Below are positions 8,346-15,343 of a DNA stretch of 37,908 bases, piece by piece. This DNA is from a bacterium (GTDB taxonomy: Bacteria; Planctomycetota; Planctomycetia; Planctomycetales; Planctomycetaceae). The notes under the pieces are model-generated. The model ran no database searches and was not told the DNA's origin. It saw nothing but the letters and a program-made list of their open reading frames with translations. The DNA is taken from positions 1 through 37,908 of the forward strand of contig WGMU01000148.1 in assembly GCA_016124895.1 (NCBI GenBank). The letters run 5' to 3'. Each line of letters starts with the position of its first letter. Position 1 is the stretch's first letter. Made by a program: the position numbers and the translations under genes.

Positions 8346-9536
8346 ATGGACGACTCGCCACGCAACGTCTCTCGCCCGCGCGTTCTGATTGTCGGGACCG
8401 AGGCGCTCAATCTGCGGATCCCGTTGATGGATCAACTGGCCGAACATGGATTCGATCCGTGTGCCGCCGGCGCCCGCCCGCAGCCGGAATTCGACGAGAC
8501 GCCATACGACTACTTTCCGTACCCGATCTGCCGCACGATCAGCTTCCGGGGTTTCTGCGAGTCGGTGACTTCGTTGCGTGAGGTCATTCGCGCTGCCGGC
8601 CCGGACCTCGTTCACGCAGTCAATACAAAGCCCTGCCTGATCGCACCGCGCGCTGTGCGCGGGCTCGGCATTCCCTGCGTCAGAACGGTGACCGGACTCG
8701 GATCCGCATTCAGTTCCGACGGGCTGCTCTATCGCGGCCTGCGGTTCGCGTTTCGACAAATGCACCACCGCGTTGCTGATGACGTTGTCACCACTGTTTT
8801 TCAAAACCCCGACGACCGCGATTACTTCGTCGAGGCGGGCCTGTGTGTCGCAGACCGTACGCGACTGATCCTGGGGTCGGGCATCGACATCGATCAGATG
8901 CGTTCGGCAGCCAGCTCGCCGAAACGCCTCCACGAGCTGCGAACCGAACTCGATCTGCATGGTCGCACGGTAATCACGATGGTCTCGCGACTGATGCGGA
9001 CGAAAGGTGTTGAAGAACTTATTGACGCCGCGGCCGCCATCCGGCGGCGTTTCCCGAATGCAATCTTCCTGCTCGTCGGACCGCTTGTCGAATCCGGCCC
9101 TGCCGCGCTGTCCGCAGCCGCTGTCACCGGGAATGACTCAGTCAAGTGGATTGGCCTGCGCGATGATGTTGCCGACCTGCTGTCGATCAGCGACGTCTTC
9201 GTTCTGCCCAGCTATCTGCGTGAGGGAATTCCGCGCGTCCTGTTCGAAGCCGGTGCGTTCAAACTGCCGATCGTCACGACCGATATGCCCGGCTGCCGAG
9301 AAACGGTGCGCGACGGCTGGAACGGATTCCTTATCCCGCCGCGCGACAGCAACGCGATCGTCCGGGCACTCGAACCGCTGCTCGAATCTCCCGAACGGCG
9401 ATGGCAGATGGGGCAAAACAGCCTCCAACTGGTTCGCGAACGGTTCGACCTGAGCATCGTCTCGCAGAGCTACGCCGACGTTTACCGCGAAGCTCTCAAC
9501 ATGCCCGTCGAGCACTCACTGACCCGCGCGGCATAA
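8346..9536 (+). CDS. GT4-family glycosyltransferase (PglA-like)
   Basis: The protein has 396 residues from ATG at 8346, with GAGG 8 nt upstream. The N-terminal Rossmann half contains DLVHAVNTKPCLIAPRAVRG and VRTVTGLGSAF. The second is like the 'TKP...TGLG' pattern of PglA-type hexosaminyltransferases. The C-terminal GT-B half has SRLMRTKGVEELIDA (the usual 'RL...KG' donor-site region) and EGIPRVLFEAGAFKLPIVTT, the E-x7-E motif that binds the nucleotide-sugar donor. It most likely adds a sugar to a lipid-linked intermediate at the inner face of the cytoplasmic membrane, for exopolysaccharide, LPS or glycoprotein glycans. Donor and acceptor are unknown. A strong hairpin follows the stop. Confidence 0.9.
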   Translation: MDDSPRNVSRPRVLIVGTEALNLRIPLMDQLAEHGFDPCAAGARPQPEFDETPYDYFPYPICRTISFRGFCESVTSLREVIRAAGPDLVHAVNTKPCLIAPRAVRGLGIPCVRTVTGLGSAFSSDGLLYRGLRFAFRQMHHRVADDVVTTVFQNPDDRDYFVEAGLCVADRTRLILGSGIDIDQMRSAASSPKRLHELRTELDLHGRTVITMVSRLMRTKGVEELIDAAAAIRRRFPNAIFLLVGPLVESGPAALSAAAVTGNDSVKWIGLRDDVADLLSISDVFVLPSYLREGIPRVLFEAGAFKLPIVTTDMPGCRETVRDGWNGFLIPPRDSNAIVRALEPLLESPERRWQMGQNSLQLVRERFDLSIVSQSYADVYREALNMPVEHSLTRAA

Positions 9537-9540
9537 AACA

Positions 9541-9569
9541 GGCCCGGCGCTCTGTTTGAACGCCGGGCC
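9541..9569. terminator. Hairpin terminator between convergent genes
   Basis: There is a perfect 9-bp stem GGCCCGGCG / CGCCGGGCC with an 11-base loop, 4 bases after the glycosyltransferase stop codon. The next gene (9628) ends toward it from the other side, so it may serve both. No run of T follows on either strand, so termination may need Rho, or the hairpin may protect the 3' end. Confidence 0.6.
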
Positions 9570-9627
9570 ACAGTTTGCCGATTTGGTTGCGACGTCGGTC
9601 GATGAATGACGAGGCCGCAGGCAAGGG

Positions 9628-10851
9628 TCAGTTGCCGGACTCGCTGCCTGCGGAACCAGCCGCTGGTGCCGACTCGCTCGACTCGTCGCTTGCCGGCCGC
9701 TGAGGCCGCCCGCTGTCCCCTGCGGAACCGCCGCCTGCCCCGCCACGACCGCCGCCAAAGCCGCTGCGTTGCGGGCGTTCCGGTCCGGGTGGACCGAGCA
9801 GTTCTTTCCACTGAGACTTCTGCTCATCCGTCAGCAGGTCCTGAATCTTCTGCTCGGTCTGTTCGCGAATCTCTCCAAATGCCGCGAAGTTCTGAGTTTC
9901 CCGTGCAGCAGTTCGAGCGGCATCAGCGTCGGCAAGAATTCCGGCCAGCTCTGCGCTCTGCTCATCGCTCAGATTGAGCTGTGAGGCGACATTCTTCCGT
10001 CCCAGTGCAGCCAGGCCAGCTCGCTGCAGATCAATCTGCCAGACGCGACCAAACTGCTTTTCATCGAGCACGCCCTTAACGGCCGCTTCTGTATCGGTTC
10101 GCGATTTCTCCATCACAGCCGCCCGCTCTTCCGGCGAGGCGTCCTGCAGGGATCGGAAATCGACCTGCAGCGTTTCCGCGAGTCCGTCCAGCTTTTCCGT
10201 CTGTTCCGGCGTCAGATTGATTTCCGCAATGACGGCTTCCTCAGCCAGCATTCCCAGCAGTCCGCGCGGTCCCCGACCTCGCCCCTCACCTCCGGAGCCA
10301 CCACCTGAGCCTCCACCGCCGTCAGCTTGAGCGTCGTGACTGGGCGGTCCACCCCCCGCCATCCCAGCCGGCATGGAACCGCCACCCGCCATCATCCCCT
10401 GAGGATCAGCGGTTGCGCTCCCGTCGGCCGGCTCGTTCAAATCGACCACCCAGTTATCCGCCCCCATCTTGTACCAGGCAACGACAGGATCATCGTCACC
10501 TTTTTCAACGACCAGCGTCACCGAATACTTCTTCCAGGGACTGACCCACGAAACCTCGATTTCTTCCTGAGTCGACGAGTTCCCCGACTGGACCGGTTCC
10601 GCGAACTGAGTCAGACCAACGATCTGATGACGGACGTCACTCAATCGCTGAGTTTCGGGACTGGCATGATTAAAGACGTCATCCAGTGTCGCCATCGTCT
10701 TCTCGTAGCTCGTCTTCGCGTACAGCTCCAGACCCAGTCCCAGGATCACGAGAGCAATGATACCCCAGACAACTTTCTCGATGGGCGATCGGGACTTGCG
10801 ACGACTGAGCTGCTGCGTTTCCGACGCTGCATTGCTTGATTCATCCGACAT
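9628..10851 (-). CDS. Membrane-anchored Gly-rich protein with LTxxQ-like repeats
   Basis: The protein has 407 residues from ATG at 10851. A cytoplasmic Ser/Arg-rich start is followed by one membrane helix (about 26-46, VVWGIIALVILGLGLELYA). A soluble region (50-140) resembles a small beta domain with WYKMGADNWVVDL. A Met/Gly-rich linker (150-200) follows. The helical C-terminal part holds three related motifs: NLTPEQTEKL (about 212), NLSDEQSAEL (about 295) and LLTDEQKSQW (about 345). Such LT..Q motifs occur in the Spy/CpxP periplasmic stress proteins. The tail is a Gly/Arg/Ser low-complexity run. I infer an envelope protein; no direct function can be assigned. Confidence 0.75.
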   Translation of the reverse strand: MSDESSNAASETQQLSRRKSRSPIEKVVWGIIALVILGLGLELYAKTSYEKTMATLDDVFNHASPETQRLSDVRHQIVGLTQFAEPVQSGNSSTQEEIEVSWVSPWKKYSVTLVVEKGDDDPVVAWYKMGADNWVVDLNEPADGSATADPQGMMAGGGSMPAGMAGGGPPSHDAQADGGGGSGGGSGGEGRGRGPRGLLGMLAEEAVIAEINLTPEQTEKLDGLAETLQVDFRSLQDASPEERAAVMEKSRTDTEAAVKGVLDEKQFGRVWQIDLQRAGLAALGRKNVASQLNLSDEQSAELAGILADADAARTAARETQNFAAFGEIREQTEQKIQDLLTDEQKSQWKELLGPPGPERPQRSGFGGGRGGAGGGSAGDSGRPQRPASDESSESAPAAGSAGSESGN

Positions 10852-11029
10852 GAGCGTTCCCCTGGAAACAATGGAAGAATGAGGCAGTCCGCAGCCAGAA
10901 CGACTGCGGCAGAACGGCGGTAGCCAGCGAACAGAATGACGTCGTCACAACAAATAAAAAAGTGACGATCAATCACCGGACAGAGCACTCATCCCGAAAA
11001 CAGTCACCACTGAATCATCATCACAAGGC

Positions 11030-11058
11030 CATGATTCTGTGCCCCATCATTCTGTGCC
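11030..11058. repeat. Short tandem repeat, CATnATTCTGTGCC twice
   Basis: CATGATTCTGTGCC (11030-11043) and CATCATTCTGTGCC (11045-11058) form two copies with a 15-base period, just beyond the 3' end of the FAD oxidoreductase gene. Similar short arrays between genes are, to my memory, common in planctomycete genomes. No function is evident. Confidence 0.55.
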
Positions 11059-11085
11059 AAGCCGCGTCCACACGATCGTGTCCTG

Positions 11086-13665
11086 TCACCGCCGCACGAC
11101 GCGCAGCCAGTTGAGACACGTATTCGTCGAACGCCCCGGCAGTCCGATCTCGATCGTCAGCCGCCCGTCCGCAACGTCGACTGTGACCGTCTTCTCGATC
11201 CATTCGCCGGTCAACGTGTCGATGTCTCGAAGAGTTTCGTGGCCTTCAACTGTCACATTCTGCCCGGTCTGATCATGTCCCGAGTCACCGACGCAGACCG
11301 TGACCTCGTAGCGGCCATTGACCACGGCCAGTTCCCAGACATCGTGAGACCGCGTGAACAGAAACGTGTCGCGCTGCTCGCCGTCAATCTGGCCGCGTCG
11401 GCGGTTGCTGGCCGAAATATCCCGCTGCCAGCCGAAACCGCGTTTCCCATCAAACGCGCGGCCGTAATCGTTCACAAAGCCGTCAACCGGCTTCGAACCT
11501 TGCCCCGTAAAGTTGAAGAGTCGCACGTCAGTTGTCGTTCCTTCCGGCAGTGGATCCGGATGGCCATCCGCGTCAGCAGGCAGCGCTGTCTCCTCCCAGC
11601 TCGATTCCGCGGCGTTGAACGGCAGTGCGTCATCGCCATCGGGAATTCCGTCCGCGTCAGCATCATCAGCGCTCGCTTGCTCGAACGGCTGATCGGGCAA
11701 CGACCGGACCGCGGCCCACAATCGCCGTGCGAACTCGCCCCGCGTCTCTGCCCCGTCGAGTTCCAGGATCTCGAAGCCTGCCGGCGGCTGCTTCGTCGCC
11801 AGCGTCAGCCGCACCGCCTCTACCTTCCACTCCAGCGTCGCTGCTTCGTCCGGTTTGAATTCCGCCTTGCGAGGATGCACTGGCAGGCTGCCACGGACGG
11901 CCAGCAGATTCGCCGCCTCGAACGCCGGATGCCCAGGCTCCAGATCGCGAAACGGCCACAGTGTGTTCGGTACGGCACCGTCGATGCGGCTGCAGAGACC
12001 GGACCAGACCTCGCCGAGCAGTCCGCGATCGTACGGAATCTCTCGTGGCCGGCAGTCGCGTGTCACGGCAACGGCCGCGACCGCTCCGGCCGCCGCGCCG
12101 ATCGCCATGCTCTGATCATGCAACCGCACGGCTGAACTGACGATGCTCGAATAACCCAGGTTCTTCTGACAGCCAAGCAACCCGTCGATCTTCTCCGGCA
12201 CCAGGCTTCTCAGCGGGAACTGACTCAGTCCCGAGTACGGTGGTCCCCAAGTGCGGCCTTTGCGGAACGCGGCACGCCACGGTCCGGCGGGATTTCCGTC
12301 GTCGAGGAACTCGCGCCGCGTCGGATGAAAGTCGTACTCGAACTGCCAGCACGCGACGGCGTCGTGATACATGACGTTCGCAAAGTGGCGAGCGTTCCCG
12401 CCGACACCCGTCGTGTCCTGCTGCCGCAGCATGTACTGAGCCTTCAACCGCAGCGACTCGCGAACGTACGGCTTGAACGGCATCCGGTCCGGCGTACCGA
12501 ACTCGTCGGTCAGCTCGAAACGCCGGAAGCTGTGAGTTTTGTCTGGCATCGCGTCATGGACTTCGGTCTGCAGGTAATACAGAAAGCCCAGCGAGTACTG
12601 CTTCGCGTCTTCAAACACGAGCTGCCGCTGTTGCCGAGTCAACTCGACGATGTTCTTCCGCGACGCGCCGGCCTCGGTCGCTTCCAGAGCGTCGGCCAGC
12701 TTCTGTGGATGAACATCGAGCGGGTAATCGAACGCCGGAAAGCACAGCAGCAGCACGTCAGGCTGGGTGACGTCCTCGAAGTTGTAGTGGTCAATGACCC
12801 TCCGGCTCTCATACAGCCACAGCGGATCCTTCGGGTAGGTGTGCGTTCGGTAGTTTCGCACATCGTAGCCGACCGGCTGAGCGATCGGCTCGTACCGGTC
12901 GGTCTCGTTGAGCACCATGCAGTACGTGATCGGGTTCATATCGGTCAGCGGGTAACCCTCGCGCGATTCCGGCGCGAGCGGTTCGCCGTACTTCGACTTG
13001 AGGTCCGGCCCGAACTCGTACGCCGCCCCGGCCAGTTTGATCGCGTCACCCCAGTCCGACGCGTCGATGGTTAGCTTCGCCTCGACGGTCAGCCGCGAAT
13101 CCACATCGTCGGTCGCCGCAAACGTTATCGCCGTCAGCCGGTCCCCATCGCGCGTGGCCGCGATCGGATAATGATTCGAGACGATCGTCAGTTGCCCCGA
13201 ATCAACATACGGCCGCACGAGTTCCCGAAACGCCTGAGCCGCGTCGCTGGGCCGGCAGGTCGTAATCACCCGCGTGTTGCCCGGTCGAGCCCGGCCGTAC
13301 TTCTGCTTGTTGATCTGCTCGATCCGATCGATGACCTCTCGAAACATGCCGTTCCGTGGGAAGGGAACCGTATGGTCATACCCCGCCGGCCCACGATTCT
13401 CGTCGATCGCCAGCAGAGCCTCCGCCGAAAACTGCCCGCCGAGCCACTCGATATCGTTGACCAGAACAATCCGTCTGACGCCCATCCGAGCCGCCTGCAC
13501 CGCCGCCGCGCACCCGGACTCCGTCCCGCCAACGATGAGGACGTCGGCGGTCAGCGTGCGGTCTTTGGCAACTACTGCCTGAGAGTCCGCCATCATCAAC
13601 AACTGACAGCAGATCGAAGCAACGATCAAGCGCCAACAAATGCCGTCAGGAGGAGGTGATTTCAT
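11086..13665 (-). CDS. Secreted FAD-dependent oxidoreductase with calcium-repeat linker and C-terminal carbohydrate-binding-like domain
   Basis: The protein has 859 residues from ATG at 13665, chosen because GGAG lies 8 nt upstream. An earlier ATG at 13737 would push the signal peptide inward. Residues 1-33 form a signal peptide ending near ADSQAVVA. VLIVGGTESGCAAAVQAARM (43-62) is the dinucleotide-binding fold of the FAD_oxidored (PF12831-like) family, and EWLGGQFSAEAL follows it. The catalytic part reaches about residue 660. A thrombospondin-type-3/EF-like segment (DADADGIPDGDD, near 668) then leads to a beta-rich end (about 715-859). That end contains YGRAFDGKRGFGWQRD and NGRYEVTVCVGDSGH and resembles malectin-like or rhamnogalacturonan-acetylesterase N-terminal sugar-binding domains. 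I infer that it oxidises a polysaccharide-related substrate outside the cytoplasm. Confidence 0.85.
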   Translation of the reverse strand: MKSPPPDGICWRLIVASICCQLLMMADSQAVVAKDRTLTADVLIVGGTESGCAAAVQAARMGVRRIVLVNDIEWLGGQFSAEALLAIDENRGPAGYDHTVPFPRNGMFREVIDRIEQINKQKYGRARPGNTRVITTCRPSDAAQAFRELVRPYVDSGQLTIVSNHYPIAATRDGDRLTAITFAATDDVDSRLTVEAKLTIDASDWGDAIKLAGAAYEFGPDLKSKYGEPLAPESREGYPLTDMNPITYCMVLNETDRYEPIAQPVGYDVRNYRTHTYPKDPLWLYESRRVIDHYNFEDVTQPDVLLLCFPAFDYPLDVHPQKLADALEATEAGASRKNIVELTRQQRQLVFEDAKQYSLGFLYYLQTEVHDAMPDKTHSFRRFELTDEFGTPDRMPFKPYVRESLRLKAQYMLRQQDTTGVGGNARHFANVMYHDAVACWQFEYDFHPTRREFLDDGNPAGPWRAAFRKGRTWGPPYSGLSQFPLRSLVPEKIDGLLGCQKNLGYSSIVSSAVRLHDQSMAIGAAAGAVAAVAVTRDCRPREIPYDRGLLGEVWSGLCSRIDGAVPNTLWPFRDLEPGHPAFEAANLLAVRGSLPVHPRKAEFKPDEAATLEWKVEAVRLTLATKQPPAGFEILELDGAETRGEFARRLWAAVRSLPDQPFEQASADDADADGIPDGDDALPFNAAESSWEETALPADADGHPDPLPEGTTTDVRLFNFTGQGSKPVDGFVNDYGRAFDGKRGFGWQRDISASNRRRGQIDGEQRDTFLFTRSHDVWELAVVNGRYEVTVCVGDSGHDQTGQNVTVEGHETLRDIDTLTGEWIEKTVTVDVADGRLTIEIGLPGRSTNTCLNWLRVVRR

Positions 13666-13908
13666 GCAAAGAACTCCGCGCAACGAATGGTCGGGCTCAG
13701 GAAAAGAAAATGCCAAGTTTGATAACTCGCATGGCATTAAGGGGTTACGTGAATTCTTGGCGACCGGGAAATGTCTTGGCCCACCTTTTCATCGATTGAG
13801 TTGAGCATTCTCTCCGCGATCCAAGCAACACCGGCCCCTGACTGTGTACGCCGCTGACGTCGTGTGATGTCAAAGGCGACTTGTTAACTGTGAGGCAAGG
13901 AATCCTCA

Positions 13909-14064
13909 ATGCACAGTCAGTCTCTCCGTCTGCTTCTCCTGATTGGACTCCTGATCGTTCTGCTGCAAATCGGCAAGCTTCCCTTGCCGCATCTCACAGC
14001 ACTGGTTTCGCTCACGTTGGCACTGTCCAAACTCGTGATGCAGGAGGGCAACAAAAAACAATGA
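13909..14064 (+). CDS. Candidate 51-residue membrane protein
   Basis: This short open frame encodes 51 residues from ATG at 13909, with AGGA 8 nt upstream. It begins MHSQSLRLLLLIGLLIVLLQ, a strong membrane helix. A Lys/Pro turn (IGKLPLP) follows, then a second hydrophobic stretch (HLTALVSLTLALSKLVM), and it ends in a charged tail EGNKKQ. The composition and ribosome site look like a real small protein rather than noise. It stands alone in the gap between the FAD oxidoreductase start and rlmN, and its stop is 12 bases before a palindromic repeat. No family is recognised, and a longer plus-strand frame over the same DNA looks spurious. Confidence 0.5.
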   Translation: MHSQSLRLLLLIGLLIVLLQIGKLPLPHLTALVSLTLALSKLVMQEGNKKQ

Positions 14065-14076
14065 GGGGTAATCACG

Positions 14077-14155
14077 CTGGGTGCCACTGCCCGCTTGTCC
14101 GGCAGTGCTTGCACCGTCACCGGGGCACTGCTGGCAAGCCAGCAGTGGCACCCAG
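14077..14155. repeat. Nested palindromic repeat, CTGGGTGCCACTGC type
   Basis: The outer arms CTGGGTGCCACTGC (14077-14090) and GCAGTGGCACCCAG (14142-14155) are perfectly complementary. Two smaller hairpins sit inside. One is CACTGCC/GGCAGTG (14085-14107). The other is CACTGCTGGC-aa-GCCAGCAGTG (14126-14147). The block follows the small membrane gene and precedes another palindrome at 14181. It looks like an intergenic REP-like repeat. Confidence 0.75.
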
Positions 14156-14180
14156 GCGAATGCGATCATTGCCGCCTAAA

Positions 14181-14210
14181 GTAGCCATCTCGGCGGAGCG
14201 AGATGGCTAC
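14181..14210. repeat. Palindrome of the CATCTCGGCGGAGCGAGATG family, copy 1
   Basis: The arms GTAGCCATCTC and GAGATGGCTAC enclose the loop GGCGGAGC (perfect 11-bp stem). The same core occurs at 22305-22324 and, inverted with one change, at 22163-22182. The stop codon of rlmN (TAG, minus strand, 14207-14209) lies inside the right arm, so this repeat ends the gene. Confidence 0.85.
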
Positions 14211-15256
14211 TGTGGAGCTTCGAGCTGCACTGCTTCCTTGAGCCGTAACTGGCCGCAGGCGGCGTCGATGTCGGCGCCTTTGCGTTTGCGGACCGTCGCG
14301 GCGGTGCCGCTGGATTCGAGGATGTGGACGAACTCGTCGACTCGCGGGGCGGTCGGTTCGGCGAAGGGCAGGGTCTCGACGCCGTTCATCGGGATCAGGT
14401 TGACGTGAGCATTGCGATGGCGGAGCAGGGCGGCGAGCTGGCTCGCGTGTTCGGGGCCGTCGTTCAAACCGCCGAGCAGAACGTACTCGTATGTGACACG
14501 CCGGCCGGTGATCTCGAAGTAGCTGTCCGCGGCAGCGAGGATCGCGTCGATACCGATGTTTGAGTTGACCGGAACCAGCCGGGTTCGCAGCTCGTCATTC
14601 GGAGCGTGCAGCGAGACGGCCAGGTTGTACGGCTTTCCGCTGCGGGCGAGTTCCTCGATTTTCGCCGGCAGGCCGACGGTCGAGACCGTGATACGTCGCG
14701 GACTCAGGCCGAGCCCGTCGTCCGCCGTCACTTCGTCGAGCACGGACAGTAGCGTCGGCAGATTCTGCAGCGGCTCGCCGATCCCCATCACAACGATATT
14801 CGTCAGCCGCTCGTCAGGTTCGAGCAGTCGGTCGAGTCGCAGAATCTGCTCCAGAATCTCAGCCCGCGACAGGTTGCGTTTGAGCCCCAGCATTCCGCTC
14901 GCGCAGAACACGCAACCCATCGCACAGCCGACCTGCGTGCTGATGCAGATCGTCCGCCGGTCGGGCTCGCGCATCAGCACGCACTCGACCGTTTGTTTGT
15001 CCGGCTGCTCGATGAGCAGCTTCTCAGTCCGGTCCTTGGCGACCTGATGCCGGACGACCGAGCCGTCGAATAGAGTGAACTCATCCGCCAGCGTTTGACG
15101 CAACGCCTTCGGCAGGTCGTTCATCCCGTCGAACGAGGCCGCCCGCTTGCCAAACAGCCAGCCACGAATCTGTTTCACCCGAAACGCCCGCTCGCCGCGC
15201 GCAGAGCACCACTGGTCAAGCTCCGCAAGGCTGAGATCGAGGATGCTGCGTTTCAC
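14207..15256 (-). CDS. rlmN: 23S rRNA (adenine2503-C2)-methyltransferase / dual-specificity tRNA methyltransferase RlmN
   Basis: This radical-SAM enzyme methylates C2 of A2503 in 23S rRNA and often A37 of tRNAs. It has 349 residues if read from GTG at 15256, just before KRSILDLSLAELDQW, the usual N-terminal region. A longer GTG start at 15292 lies inside a palindromic repeat and is unlikely. CAMGCVFC (111-118) supplies the [4Fe-4S] cysteines. GIGEPLQN, SVSTVGLP-like and AVSLHAPNDELR segments follow, as is standard. The late cysteine in GADIDAACGQL is the expected methyl-transfer residue. It follows dnaB by 87 bases on the same strand. Its stop codon lies in a palindrome. Confidence 0.95.
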   Translation of the reverse strand: MKRSILDLSLAELDQWCSARGERAFRVKQIRGWLFGKRAASFDGMNDLPKALRQTLADEFTLFDGSVVRHQVAKDRTEKLLIEQPDKQTVECVLMREPDRRTICISTQVGCAMGCVFCASGMLGLKRNLSRAEILEQILRLDRLLEPDERLTNIVVMGIGEPLQNLPTLLSVLDEVTADDGLGLSPRRITVSTVGLPAKIEELARSGKPYNLAVSLHAPNDELRTRLVPVNSNIGIDAILAAADSYFEITGRRVTYEYVLLGGLNDGPEHASQLAALLRHRNAHVNLIPMNGVETLPFAEPTAPRVDEFVHILESSGTAATVRKRKGADIDAACGQLRLKEAVQLEAPQ

Positions 15257-15279
15257 GGTGCGATCGGGGTAGCCAGGTA

Positions 15280-15332
15280 GGCCGGTTCCCACCGGCCGAT
15301 CGGTTTTCGGATTTGGCCGGTGGGAACCGGCC
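15280..15332. repeat. Inverted pair of GGCCGGTTCCCACCGGCC palindromes
   Basis: GGCCGGTTCCCACCGGCC (15280-15297) and its exact reverse complement GGCCGGTGGGAACCGGCC (15315-15332) are 17 bases apart. Each is also a 7-bp hairpin with a 4-base loop. The block sits between the dnaB stop and the rlmN start, and its sequence creates a GTG that could be mistaken for the rlmN start codon. Confidence 0.85.
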
Positions 15333-15343
15333 CTACGGAGGGG

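Noticed and set aside
13881-14408. Plus-strand frame of 175 codons across the gap and into rlmN
   Set aside because: It reads through palindromes and antisense to rlmN; the 51-residue frame in the same region is better supported.
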